From JANXAZ01 sp037446605 (GTDB lineage: Bacteria; Pseudomonadota; Alphaproteobacteria; Geminicoccales; Geminicoccaceae): DNA of 23,730 nt. The stretch is taken from the NCBI GenBank assembly GCA_037446605.1, contig JBBIIE010000038.1, positions 1-23,730 on the forward strand, given 5' to 3'. Positions 1 through 7,451 of the stretch are shown here, piece by piece. Position 1 is the stretch's first letter; each line of letters begins with the position of its first letter. The position numbers were made by a program, and so were the translations under genes. The notes beneath the pieces were generated by a model. That model was given only the letters and a program-made list of their open reading frames with translations, had not been told where the DNA came from and ran no database searches.

Positions 1-75
1 CGCGAGCCCGCCCAGGCTCCGTCGCCGTTCGGCGCGACGCAGCGCCCGCCGGAGTGCCGCCGCCTCGGCCGCCAT
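1..75 (-). CDS. ABC transporter permease, N-terminal fragment (cut by window edge)
   Basis: Downstream of the binding-protein gene on the same strand, an ATG at 75 opens a frame that runs out of the window. The 25 visible residues are rich in Ala, Arg and Leu (begins MAAEAAALRRAL, then RRRSLGG). This is the usual basic cytoplasmic leader before the first membrane segment of a PotB-type permease. The position right after a PotD-like gene fits the standard order of such operons. No strong ribosome binding site is visible. Only the start can be seen, so family membership is inferred from position and composition. Confidence 0.45.
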   Translation of the reverse strand, partial: MAAEAAALRRALRRAERRRSLGGLA

Positions 76-121
76 CAGCGTCGGCCGGCCGCCCGCGCTC
101 CCCCGGGCGGCCGTGCCCGGC

Positions 122-1174
122 TCACTTCTGCGCCGCCCAGGCGTTGAACCGCTCGGTCAGCCGCTCGACGTTCTCGACCCAGAAGCCGGCGTCGAAGAAC
201 AGGCCGTGCGCGAGGTTCTGCGGCGCGCTCGGGATGTCGGCGGCGAACTCGGCCGGGACCAGCTTCGCACCGTCGACGTGGGTCGGACCATAGGGGATCC
301 TGGCCGGCAGCTTGGCCTGGTTCTCGGGCCGGGTGAGGAAGGTCACGAGCTCTAGGGCCTCGGCCTTGAGCGGCGAGTTCTTGAGCACCACCCAGCTGTC
401 GATCTGGTAGACGAAGCCGGCCGGCCAGGCGATCTTGAAGTTGCGCTTGTCCTGCCGGTTGGCGGCGGTGATCCGGCCGTTGTAGGCGCTCGTCATCACG
501 AGCTCGCCCGAGGCCAGGAGCTGCGGCGGCTGGGCGCCCGCCTCCCAGAGGATCAGGTCCTTCTTGATCGCGTCGAGCTTGGCGAAGGCCTTGTCGACCC
601 CGCCGGGCGCCCTGAGCGCCTCGTAGACCTTGGCCGGCGGCACGCCCTGCGCCATCGTGGCGAACTCGAGCGCCTGGCGTGGGCCCTTGCGCAGCCCCCG
701 CTTGCCCGGGAACTTCCGCGTGTCGAAGAAGTCCGCCCAGGAGGCGGGCCCGCCCGACGGGAACCTGGCGCCGTCGTAGGCGAGCACGGTCGCCCAGACG
801 ATGGCACCCACACCGCACTCGTGGACCGCGGCCGGCAGGAACTTGTCCTTGCCGCCGAGCGCCTGCCAGTCGAGCGGCTCCAGGATCCCCTCCTCGCAGC
901 CCAGCACGAGCTCGTCGGTCTCCACCTGGACGACGTCCCACACGGGCGCGCCCTGTGCCTTGGTCCGCAGCACGCCGATGCCGCCGTCCCAGGTGTCCTC
1001 GACCAGTTTCCTGCCGGTCGCCTTCTGGTACGGCCCGAAGAACAGCTCGCGCTGCGCCTCCTGGTAGGAGCCGCCCCAGGAGGTGACGGTGAGATCGCGG
1101 GCCCCGGCCGGCGCCGCGAGCAGGAGCAACGCCCCGGTGGCCAGCGCCGAGCCGAGCACGCGCAGTCGGATCAT
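122..1174 (-). CDS. ABC transporter periplasmic substrate-binding protein (PotD/spermidine-putrescine-like)
   Basis: A 350-residue solute-binding protein of the group-1 family used for polyamines, opines and similar compounds; it would capture its ligand in the periplasm and deliver it to the permease. Residues 1-25 are a Sec signal peptide (basic start, hydrophobic LLLLAAPAGA, cut near AGA-R). The mature protein opens with LTVTSWGGSYQEAQRELFF, the typical first strand and ligand loop of PotD/Fe-binding-like proteins. A later YNGRI stretch and a C-terminal RPENQAKLP segment also fit. The start ATG at 1174 has GGGGAGGA upstream at good spacing. The next gene downstream appears to be a permease, so this is probably the first gene of an importer operon leaving the window to the left. 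The ligand cannot be read from sequence. Confidence 0.9.
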   Translation of the reverse strand: MIRLRVLGSALATGALLLLAAPAGARDLTVTSWGGSYQEAQRELFFGPYQKATGRKLVEDTWDGGIGVLRTKAQGAPVWDVVQVETDELVLGCEEGILEPLDWQALGGKDKFLPAAVHECGVGAIVWATVLAYDGARFPSGGPASWADFFDTRKFPGKRGLRKGPRQALEFATMAQGVPPAKVYEALRAPGGVDKAFAKLDAIKKDLILWEAGAQPPQLLASGELVMTSAYNGRITAANRQDKRNFKIAWPAGFVYQIDSWVVLKNSPLKAEALELVTFLTRPENQAKLPARIPYGPTHVDGAKLVPAEFAADIPSAPQNLAHGLFFDAGFWVENVERLTERFNAWAAQK

Positions 1175-1207
1175 GGGTTCCTCCCCGCCCAAACCTCGTC
1201 GAGCGCG

Positions 1208-1236
1208 AGCTTGGCGCAGATCGGGCGACTCGTCCA
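1208..1236 (-). promoter_or_regulatory. Candidate promoter of the PotD-like operon
   Basis: On the minus strand, TGGACG (1231-1236) and CAAGCT (1208-1213) are 17 bp apart and lie about 35 bp before the start codon at 1174. The -10 side shares the 11-mer TCTGCGCCAAG with the region upstream of the other binding-protein gene (11577-11587). Match to consensus is modest. Confidence 0.3.
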
Positions 1237-1272
1237 TCGCGTCGGTGGAGCGGAACGGCGCTCGCAAGGCGC

Positions 1273-2139
1273 TCAGCGGCGGGCCGCCTCGGCCTCGTGC
1301 AGCGCGCGCAGCCCCTCGCGGTAGGTCGGGTAGGTGAGGCGCACGCCGAGCTCGCCCTTGATTCGGTCGTTCCGCACCCGCCGGTTGTCCTGGTAGAAGG
1401 TCCGCGCCATGGCCGAGAGGGTCGCCGTCTCGAACGGCTCCTCGGGCGGCGGCGGCATACCCAGGAGCTCGGCCGCGAACGCCACGACGTCCTGCGGCGG
1501 CGCCGGCTCGTCGTCGCAGACATTGTAGACGCGGCCGGGTGCGGGTCGCTCCATGGACGCCAGCAGCACCGCCACGATGTCGGCCACGTGGATGCGCGAG
1601 AACACCTGGCCGGGCTTGACGATCCGTCGGGCGGTCCCGTCGCGCAGGTTGACGAGCGCGTTGCGGCCCGGGCCGTAGATGCCGGCCAGGCGGAACACCT
1701 GCGCGCCGAGCCCGGCCGCGAGCCAGGCGGCCTCGGCCCTGGCCCGCCGGTCGGTTCGGGCGAGGCTCGGCTCCAGCGCCGTGTCCTCGTCGACCCAGGC
1801 ACCCTGGCGGTCGCCGTAGACGCCGGTCGTGCTCAGATAGCCGACCCAGGCGAGCCCGGGCAGGCGGGCGAGGTCGGAGCGGTGCCGGTCGAGCACCGGA
1901 TCGCCCTCGGCGTCGGGGGCGATCGAGTGCAGGAGATGGGTGACGCCGGCGAGCGCCCGGCCCGGATCGGCGAGCGGCCGGCCGCGCTCGAACAGGAAGG
2001 CCCGCACCCCCTCGGCCGCCATCCGCTCGGCCTTGAGCGGGCTGCGGGTGGTGCCGCGCACCTCGAAGCCGCGCGGGCGCAGCGCCGCCGCCAGGTGCCG
2101 CGCGACGTAGCCGTAGCCGAAGCAGAACAGGGTGGGCAT
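1273..2139 (-). CDS. SDR-family NAD(P)-dependent oxidoreductase/epimerase (YeeZ-like)
   Basis: A 288-residue extended-SDR-type protein. The N-terminus MPTLFCFGYGYVARHLA is a Rossmann dinucleotide-binding loop. LSTTGVYGD is the Ser/Thr and Tyr active-site region, although the usual YxxxK lysine is replaced (YGDRQ), as is common in this YeeZ-like subgroup. RLAGIYGPGRN and SRIHVADIV are characteristic of nucleotide-sugar epimerase relatives. The substrate is unknown. The chosen start (2139) matches where the Rossmann strand begins. An in-frame ATG at 2175 would add 12 residues and sits directly on one arm of the inverted repeat at 2173-2230. The gene is divergent from the CARF-RelE gene, with about 88 bp between starts, or 52 bp if the upstream start is used. 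Confidence 0.85.
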   Translation of the reverse strand: MPTLFCFGYGYVARHLAAALRPRGFEVRGTTRSPLKAERMAAEGVRAFLFERGRPLADPGRALAGVTHLLHSIAPDAEGDPVLDRHRSDLARLPGLAWVGYLSTTGVYGDRQGAWVDEDTALEPSLARTDRRARAEAAWLAAGLGAQVFRLAGIYGPGRNALVNLRDGTARRIVKPGQVFSRIHVADIVAVLLASMERPAPGRVYNVCDDEPAPPQDVVAFAAELLGMPPPPEEPFETATLSAMARTFYQDNRRVRNDRIKGELGVRLTYPTYREGLRALHEAEAARR

Positions 2140-2172
2140 GGCCCGATCCGGCCGGGTTGACAGGGCCGTCCT

Positions 2173-2230
2173 CATGGTACGACCTGAACGGGAGATGGTC
2201 GTGGTTGGCCGGGAGGCAAGTCGTACCGTG
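2173..2230. repeat. Interrupted inverted repeat between divergent SDR and CARF-RelE genes
   Basis: The left arm CATGGTACGAC (2173-2183) and right arm GTCGTACCGTG (2220-2230) are reverse complements over 11 bp with one mismatch; the inner 8 bp (GGTACGAC/GTCGTACC) are perfect. 36 bp separate the arms. Each arm runs straight into a potential start codon of the gene it faces: GTCGTACC-GTG for the CARF gene at 2228, and GTCGTACC-ATG for the longer version of the SDR gene at 2175. A divergent operator is one reading; a duplicated start region is another. Confidence 0.6.
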
Positions 2231-3313
2231 GCCCGTCTCGTCGTCTCGACCGTCGGCACGAGCCTGTTGACCAACGGCGCCGACCCCGCGCTCCTGCCGC
2301 TCCTGCGGCGCACCGCCAACGCCCGCCCGCAGGACCTGAAGCCGGACGAGCGCGGCCAGCTCGACAGTCTGATCGCCGCGCGCCGGCAGCGCCTTCGCGA
2401 CGCCCCGCTCGCCGAAGCGCGGCGGCTGAGCGCCGAGCTGAACGGCCTGCTCGCCATCCCCGACGTGCTCGATCGGGCGAGCTTCGCGGGCGACGACCGC
2501 CACGTGCTGGTGGCGACCGACACGCTGCAGGGTGCCGCCGCCGCCGAGATCGTGCGGGACTGGATCGCGGCCCGCGACGGCGAGGTCGAGATCCTGCGCG
2601 TGCCGGACCTGCGCACCGACGCGCTGACCACCTTCCGCGCGGCCCTGTCGGGCCTCGCCGAGGGGCTCCTCGCGCGCGCCCACGGCCAGCGCGTGCTGCT
2701 GAACCTGACCGGCGGCTTCAAGAGCGTGAACGCCTACCTGCAGTCGCTCGCCATGCTGTTCGGCTGGGAGACCGCCTTCCTGTTCGAGAGCGCCCGCGAG
2801 CTCCTGCGCATCCCGCGCCTGCCGGTGGTCTGGGACGTCGCCGGCTCCCTCCGGCCGCACCTGGCGAAGCTGCGCCGGCTGCGCGCCGTCGAGCGGCTGC
2901 CCGCGAGCGAGCTCGCCGGCGTGCCCGAAGCCCTGCTCTTCGAGCTCGAGGGCGAGGTGTGCCTGTCGGAGTGGGGAAGCACCCTGCTCGATCAGGCCTG
3001 CGCCGCCCTCTACCGCGAGCGGTTGCAGTCGCCGGCCGTGGCGGAGCTGGTTTATTCCGAGCGGTTCGAGCGCGACGCGAAGAAACTCGCCGTGGAGGAG
3101 CTCGCCCGGCTCAACCGCCAGCTCGACGAGCTCGCCCGCTGGCTGGCGATCAACGGCCGGCACAATCCCAAGAGCCTCGACGTCAAGAGGCTCGTGAAGC
3201 CGGCCGAGGGCTCGACCCACCAGGTCGACGCCTGGAGCGGGACCGGCAAGCGCCTGTTCGGGCGGTTCGAGGACGGCAGGTTCGTGATCGATCGGCTGGG
3301 CGATCATCTCTGA
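2228..3313 (+). CDS. CARF-RelE fusion, CRISPR-associated mRNA interferase (Cami1-like)
   Basis: A 361-residue protein. Residues 1-190 form a CARF domain of the APE2256/Csx1-Csm6 superfamily: LVVSTVGTSLLTN (residues 4-16) is the first-strand ligand loop and NLTGGFKSVNAY (from residue 159) is the second conserved ligand-binding motif. A helical linker follows. Residues 275-361 look like a RelE/YoeB-type toxin: YSERFERDAKKL, then NPKSLDVKRL, then KRLFGRFEDGRFVIDRLGDH. In the known CARF-RelE enzyme Cami1, cyclic oligoadenylate made by Cas10 of a type III CRISPR complex turns on ribosome-linked mRNA cleavage. I infer the same role here. No Cas10 or other type III gene is visible, so it is an orphan effector within this window. 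The GTG at 2228 is chosen because it starts exactly at the CARF strand and GGGAGG precedes it; ATGs at 2174 and 2195 are alternatives. No antitoxin gene is adjacent. Confidence 0.85.
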   Translation: MARLVVSTVGTSLLTNGADPALLPLLRRTANARPQDLKPDERGQLDSLIAARRQRLRDAPLAEARRLSAELNGLLAIPDVLDRASFAGDDRHVLVATDTLQGAAAAEIVRDWIAARDGEVEILRVPDLRTDALTTFRAALSGLAEGLLARAHGQRVLLNLTGGFKSVNAYLQSLAMLFGWETAFLFESARELLRIPRLPVVWDVAGSLRPHLAKLRRLRAVERLPASELAGVPEALLFELEGEVCLSEWGSTLLDQACAALYRERLQSPAVAELVYSERFERDAKKLAVEELARLNRQLDELARWLAINGRHNPKSLDVKRLVKPAEGSTHQVDAWSGTGKRLFGRFEDGRFVIDRLGDHL

Positions 3314-3396
3314 GGTCGGGTGGCGCCGACGCCATCGGCTCCTGGCCGGACGACATCGAGATCTTCTAACAATACTTAGATATTTCGTGCCTGCCA

Positions 3397-3425
3397 TTGA
3401 CGGGCGGCCGGATCATTGCGACAGT
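3397..3425 (+). promoter_or_regulatory. Weak candidate promoter before the cupin gene
   Basis: TTGACG (3397-3402), 17 bp, then GACAGT (3420-3425), lying in a 148-bp gap whose start (3361-3390) is unusually AT-rich for this window. The -10 match is poor, so this is a candidate only. Confidence 0.25.
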
Positions 3426-3461
3426 TACGGCCAATCCTGGTGAAGACGAGGAGCTTCCACG

Positions 3462-3932
3462 ATGCGGGACGGTCCGATCATGGCCGGAATCGTTGCGACG
3501 GTGCTCGCAGTCGCGGTCGCGGTGGCGGCCGGGGTCGCATCGGCCGAGGAGCGCCCCCTCCTGCGCCTCGATCGCGGCGCGCTCGAGACCCTGCCGAGCC
3601 AGCGCACCGCCTGGGGTGGCACGGTCCGCCCGCTCGCCCAGGCGGGTGGACACCTGGTCGCCCGGGTCAGCCTTCCCGCGGCGGCGGACATCCCGCCGCA
3701 TCCGCACCCGTCCGGAAAGGCAGCACTCGTGACGGTGCTCCGCGGCAGCTTCGAGCTCGCGCTGGGAACGCAGTTCGAGCCGACGCGGCTGGTGCGGATC
3801 CCGACCGGCGAGACGGTGCTGTTCCGGCTCGACGATCCGCATCATTTCGCGCGGACCGGCCCGGAGGGAGCCGAGCTCCTCCTGGTCGCGGTCCCACCCG
3901 ATGCGCTCGTGCCCGAGCTCGCGGCGCGCTGA
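3462..3932 (+). CDS. Secreted cupin-domain protein
   Basis: A 156-residue protein with an N-terminal Sec signal (about residues 1-28, hydrophobic run of Val/Ala ending VASAEE), so it is probably periplasmic. The rest is a single small cupin barrel. Motif 1 is PPHPHPSGKAALVTVLRG, with paired histidines for a metal. Motif 2 is IPTGETVLFRLDDPHHFART, with a final His. Such cupins can bind metals or small ligands or act as dioxygenases or isomerases; nothing here fixes the reaction. GAGGAG lies 8 bp before the ATG at 3462; an in-frame ATG at 3480 is the alternative. Its last 91 bp overlap the 3' end of queG on the opposite strand. Confidence 0.8.
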   Translation: MRDGPIMAGIVATVLAVAVAVAAGVASAEERPLLRLDRGALETLPSQRTAWGGTVRPLAQAGGHLVARVSLPAAADIPPHPHPSGKAALVTVLRGSFELALGTQFEPTRLVRIPTGETVLFRLDDPHHFARTGPEGAELLLVAVPPDALVPELAAR

Positions 3933-5101
3933 GCTCCCGGCTCGTCCCCGCCGTCGCGGGCATCGGATGCGGCCGCCGCCCATTCCTCGGTCACGGCGGG
4001 ATCGGGCTCCGCGGGCTCCAGCCGGGCGCGCCAGGCGTCGAAGCGGGTCGGCTCGGCGAGCCGTGCGAGCGCCCAGACCGCGGCGCCGCGCACCTGCGCC
4101 GAAGCGTCGGCGAGCCGCTCCTCGACCACCGGCAGGAGCCCGGGATCGGCGCTGTTGCCGATCGCCACGAGCACGTTGCGCACGAACCGGTCGCGACCGG
4201 TCCGCTTGACGGGCGAGCCGGCGAAGCGGGCACGGAAGGCGGCCTCGTCGAGCCGGGCGAGCTCGGCCAGGGGTGGCGCCACGAGGTCGGGCCGCTCGCG
4301 CAGTGCCTGCTCGCGCGCGGCCGCCGCGAACTTGTTCCACGGACACACGGCGAGGCAGTCGTCGCAGCCGTAGATCCGGTTGCCGAGCCGGGCCCGGAGC
4401 TCTCGAGGCATGGGTCCCGGATGCTCGATCGTGAGGTAGGAGATGCAGCGCCGCGCATCGAGCCGGTAGGGCGCCGGGAAGGCGTCGGTCGGGCAGACGT
4501 CGAGGCAGCGTCGGCAGCGGCCGCACCGATCGGCCTCGGGGGCGTCGCGCGGCAGCTCGGCCGTGGTCAGGATCACGCCCAGGAACAGCCAGGAGCCGTG
4601 CCGGCGGCTCACGAGGTTGGTGTGCTTGCCCTGCCAGCCGAGCCCGGCGTGCTGGGCGAGCGGCTTCTCCATGACGGGTGCCGTGTCGACGAAGACCTTG
4701 ACCGCGGCACCCGTGGCCGCCGCCAGGAGGCCCGCGAGCTCCTTGAGCCGGCCCTTGAGCAGGTCGTGATAGTCGCGGTTGCGGGCGTAGACGCTGAAGT
4801 AGCCGCGGTCGCGGCGCGCGAGCTCCGGCAGGGGATCGCGGCCGGGTCCGTAGGCGATGCCGGTGACCAGCGCCGAGCGCGCCTCGGGCCAGAGCCGGTG
4901 GGGGCTGGCGCGGCGCTCCGGATCGCGGGCGAGCCAGCGCATCTCCCCGTGCATCCCGACCGCGAGGAAGGCGTGCAGGCGGCGTCCGACCTCCTCGGGC
5001 AGGCGCGGCTCGGTGATCCGGGGCGGGACGAGGCCGAGCGCCTCGGCGCGGACGCGGAGCCGGGCCGCGAGCCCGACCGGCGCCGGCCCGAGCGCGGGCA
5101 T
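3842..5101 (-). CDS. queG: Epoxyqueuosine reductase QueG
   Basis: Catalyses the last step of queuosine synthesis in tRNA, reducing epoxyqueuosine with cobalamin and two [4Fe-4S] clusters; cytoplasmic. Seen here: VFVDTAPVMEK with the likely catalytic Asp139, the first ferredoxin motif CGRCRRCLDVCP (Cys193/196/199/203), RRCISYLTIEH (Cys219), and YGCDDCLAVCPWNKF (Cys246/249/253), followed by a HEAT-like C-terminal region (NVLVAIGNSADPGLLPVVEERL). At 419 residues it is somewhat long for the family. The last 40 or so residues are low-complexity (Ser/Gly/Ala/Arg) and are translated from DNA antisense to the cupin gene, which suggests loss of an earlier stop codon. Its ATG directly follows the stop of fzlA (TGA then ATG, no gap), so the two are probably co-transcribed and translationally coupled. 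Confidence 0.95.
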   Translation of the reverse strand: MPALGPAPVGLAARLRVRAEALGLVPPRITEPRLPEEVGRRLHAFLAVGMHGEMRWLARDPERRASPHRLWPEARSALVTGIAYGPGRDPLPELARRDRGYFSVYARNRDYHDLLKGRLKELAGLLAAATGAAVKVFVDTAPVMEKPLAQHAGLGWQGKHTNLVSRRHGSWLFLGVILTTAELPRDAPEADRCGRCRRCLDVCPTDAFPAPYRLDARRCISYLTIEHPGPMPRELRARLGNRIYGCDDCLAVCPWNKFAAAAREQALRERPDLVAPPLAELARLDEAAFRARFAGSPVKRTGRDRFVRNVLVAIGNSADPGLLPVVEERLADASAQVRGAAVWALARLAEPTRFDAWRARLEPAEPDPAVTEEWAAAASDARDGGDEPGAQRAASSGTSASGGTATRRSSAPSGPVRAK

Positions 5102-5767
5102 TCAGAAGTCCGGGTCGTCGTAGTGCGCGGGTGGGGTGATGCCCACCACCCGGTCCGCCAGGACCGGCCGGAAGGAAGGCCGTGACTTCATCTTGGCGTA
5201 CCATTCGCGGGCACCCGGGAACTCGGCCCAGGGCACGTCGCCCAGATAGTCGAGCACCGAGAGATGCGCCGCCGCGGCGATGTCGGCCATGGTGAGCTGG
5301 TCGCCGGCGAGCCACTTGCGCTCCTGCCAGAGCCAGTCGACGTAGGCCAGGTGGAACCGGATCGCCTGGACGCCCCTGCGGACCGCGTCGGAGGAGGGGA
5401 AGCCCGCGCGCTTCCAGCGCTTGACCACCTTCTCGCGCCACAGGGGATCGGTCACCTCGCGGGCGAGCTTGCTGTCGAACCAGGCGACGATCCGCCGCGT
5501 CTCGGCGCGCTGCTGCAGCGAGCGACCGAACAGCGTGGTCTCGGGATGCGCCTCCTCGAGATACTCCTCGATGGCGGCGCTGTCGCAGATCACCAGATCG
5601 TCGTCGACCAGGACCGGTGCCTCGGCCGCGGGGTTGAGGGCCAGGAACCAGTCCTCGGCCGCCCAGGGCTGGACCTCGACCAGCTCGAAGACGAGCTGCT
5701 TCTCGCGCAGCGCCACGCGGATCTTGCGGCTGTAGGGGCACAAGGGGACGTGGTAGAGGCGCAGCAT
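5102..5767 (-). CDS. fzlA: FzlA-like glutathione S-transferase-fold protein
   Basis: A 221-residue two-domain GST-fold protein: thioredoxin-like N-terminus (LYHVPLCPYSRKIRVALREK) and an all-helical C-terminal domain. Several stretches match FzlA, the FtsZ-binding constriction factor known from Caulobacter and widespread in Alphaproteobacteria: LNPAAEAPVLVDDD, EYLEEAHPET, RRIVAWFDSKLAREVT, DQLTMADIAAAAHLS, and the terminal tail PPAHYDDPDF. FzlA is not thought to work as a transferase but regulates FtsZ filaments and septal wall synthesis. The start at 5767 (MLRLYH) matches the family; an in-frame start at 5806 would add 13 residues of low-complexity sequence. No clear Shine-Dalgarno is seen. 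A plain GST is the alternative. Confidence 0.82.
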   Translation of the reverse strand: MLRLYHVPLCPYSRKIRVALREKQLVFELVEVQPWAAEDWFLALNPAAEAPVLVDDDLVICDSAAIEEYLEEAHPETTLFGRSLQQRAETRRIVAWFDSKLAREVTDPLWREKVVKRWKRAGFPSSDAVRRGVQAIRFHLAYVDWLWQERKWLAGDQLTMADIAAAAHLSVLDYLGDVPWAEFPGAREWYAKMKSRPSFRPVLADRVVGITPPAHYDDPDF

Positions 5768-5886
5768 GGCGGGTCCGGCGCGGCGGGCACGGCCTTGAAA
5801 CCGCAAGCCGGCGGGCGGTGCAAGCGTCTTGCCAGCCGGTGCCGCCGCGGCCAGCCTCGGGCGCGGAGCGAGCTGCGGGGGGCATC

Positions 5887-6912
5887 ATGCGGCACAGGGC
5901 GCTCGTGGTCGGGCTCGGCGCCGCGGCCGCGCCGCACCTCAAGAGCCTGATCGACCTCTCCGCGCGGGTCGAGATCGCGGCCGCCTGCAGCCGCAGTGCC
6001 GAGCGCCGCGCGGCGATGGCGGCGGCCTTCCCGCACCTGCCGGTCACGGCCGACCTCGAGCGGGCCATCGCCGATCCGACGATCGACATGGCCTTCGTGC
6101 TCACCCCGCCCGATGCCCGCGAGGAGCTCGTGGGCCGGCTCGCCGCCGCCGGCAAGCACGTACTCTGCGAGAAGCCGCTCGAGCGGACCACGAGTGCCGC
6201 CGAGCGGATCGTCCGCGCCTGCGAGGCCGCGGGCGTGCGGCTCGCCGTCATGTTCCAGATGCGCCGGCGCGAGTCCTCGCGCACGCTGCGCGCGCTGCTC
6301 GATCGGGGCGAGCTCGGCCGGCTCGCCTTCGTCGAGCTGCGCGTCCCCTGGTGGCGACCGCAGACCTACTACGACGAGCCCGGCCGCGGCACCTTGCGGC
6401 GCGACGGCGGTGGTGTGCTGATCACCCAGGCGATCCACGTGCTCGACCTGCTGCTCCACCTTCTTGGGCCGGTGCGCGAGGTGGCGGCCGTCGCCGGGAC
6501 CACGCCCCTGCACCGGATGGAGGGCGAGGACCTCGCCGCCGCGGGTCTCCTCTTCGCCGACGGCACCTTGGGCTCGCTCCTCGCCACCACCGCCGCCTGG
6601 CCGGGTGGACCGGAGGAGCTGCGGATCGTCGGCGAGAAGGCCGTGGCGAGCCTCGTGGGTGGCACCCTCGAGCTCCTGCGCGCCGACGGGACCCGGGAAC
6701 GGTTCGGGACCGCCACCGGCAGCGGCGGCGGCGCGGCCTTCATGGACTTCCCGCACGACTGGCACCGGGCGGTGATCGAGGACTTCCTCGACGCCGTCGA
6801 CCAGGGTCGCGCACCCGACTCGAGCGGTCGGAGTGCGCTCCGGGTCCACCGGCTGATCGACGCCCTCCTCCTGTCGGCGCGCCGCGGCGTGCGGGTACGG
6901 GTCGAAGGCTAG
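5887..6912 (+). CDS. Gfo/Idh/MocA-family NAD(P)-dependent oxidoreductase
   Basis: A 341-residue sugar or cyclitol dehydrogenase-type enzyme. The N-terminal Rossmann fold starts RALVVGLGAAAAPH. The family hallmark EKP is at Glu95-Lys96-Pro97 (VLCEKPLER), where Lys is the catalytic base candidate. The C-terminal substrate domain has GGGVLITQAIHVLDLLLHLLG with His184 and Asp187, the usual catalytic and substrate-binding pair. The substrate is unknown. Start at 5887 is chosen because the Rossmann strand begins two residues later; the upstream in-frame ATG (5818) would add a Pro/Ala-rich stretch. It is divergent from fzlA and convergent with the DUF29 gene, 13 bp from its end. Confidence 0.9.
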   Translation: MRHRALVVGLGAAAAPHLKSLIDLSARVEIAAACSRSAERRAAMAAAFPHLPVTADLERAIADPTIDMAFVLTPPDAREELVGRLAAAGKHVLCEKPLERTTSAAERIVRACEAAGVRLAVMFQMRRRESSRTLRALLDRGELGRLAFVELRVPWWRPQTYYDEPGRGTLRRDGGGVLITQAIHVLDLLLHLLGPVREVAAVAGTTPLHRMEGEDLAAAGLLFADGTLGSLLATTAAWPGGPEELRIVGEKAVASLVGGTLELLRADGTRERFGTATGSGGGAAFMDFPHDWHRAVIEDFLDAVDQGRAPDSSGRSALRVHRLIDALLLSARRGVRVRVEG

Positions 6913-6925
6913 CCGACGCCCCCGC

Positions 6926-7408
6926 TCAGGGCCGCCAGTCGAGATCCTCCTCGGGCGGCGGGGTCAGGAGCTCGTCGAGGGTCCAGGGGCAGCGCTCGGG
7001 CAGCCGCGCCACCGCCTCCCGCTCGCCGTGCGCCTGGAGCGCACGTGCGACGATCGGCAGGACCTGCTCGTAGAGCCTCGGCACGGCCGCCTCGACCTCG
7101 CGCCGGATCGTGGGGGTGATCCGGTCCTCGATCTCGGCCAGGGCATCGAGGATCGAGCCGTGCCACCCGGGGCGGGGCCCGGCGCTCGGCGAGACGAGCA
7201 GCTTCAACCGGTGCTCGAGGATCCGCCGGAGCTGGCTTCGCACCGCGTTGCGCTGCTCCCTGCCCAAGTCCTCCACCTCCTCCGCGAGGTGCTCCAGATC
7301 GAGCGGCAGGTTCCAGCGCTCGGCCGCGAGCCGGCGCAGCTCGGCCGCCTGGTCGCGGGTCCAGGCGTAGAAATCCTCTTCGTAGAGCGCGGCGGCGCGG
7401 CTCGGCAT
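6926..7408 (-). CDS. DUF29 domain-containing protein
   Basis: A 160-residue protein with the DUF29 pattern: LYEEDFYAWTRDQAAELRRL near the start, LDLEHLAEEVEDLGREQRN in the middle, and CPWTLDELL near the end. DUF29 proteins are small, mostly helical, of unknown function and often multi-copy in Alphaproteobacteria and Cyanobacteria. The ATG at 7408 has GGAGG at good spacing, but that site lies inside a hairpin (7411-7431). A GTG at 7435 would add 9 residues. It lies 43 bp upstream of the next minus-strand gene's stop, on the convergent side of the Gfo/Idh/MocA gene. Confidence 0.85.
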   Translation of the reverse strand: MPSRAAALYEEDFYAWTRDQAAELRRLAAERWNLPLDLEHLAEEVEDLGREQRNAVRSQLRRILEHRLKLLVSPSAGPRPGWHGSILDALAEIEDRITPTIRREVEAAVPRLYEQVLPIVARALQAHGEREAVARLPERCPWTLDELLTPPPEEDLDWRP

Positions 7409-7410
7409 GG

Positions 7411-7431
7411 TATCCTCCGCCGTCGAGGATA
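7411..7431 (-). promoter_or_regulatory. Hairpin covering the ribosome binding site of the DUF29 gene
   Basis: On the minus strand, TATCCTC (7431-7425) pairs perfectly with GAGGATA (7417-7411) over a 7-nt loop, two bases before the ATG at 7408. The GGAGG ribosome binding site is in the 3' arm, so the fold would hide it. This could set or regulate translation. It may also double as a weak terminator-like stem for nothing in particular, since no upstream minus-strand gene ends there. Confidence 0.45.
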
Positions 7432-7451
7432 GCACGGCCGGGCGGCCCCGG

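Noticed and set aside
122..3397. 1091-residue minus-strand open frame
   Set aside because: It joins antisense of the CARF-RelE and SDR genes to the real binding protein in one stop-free run. Only the part from 1174 down to 122 has a ribosome binding site, signal peptide and family similarity.
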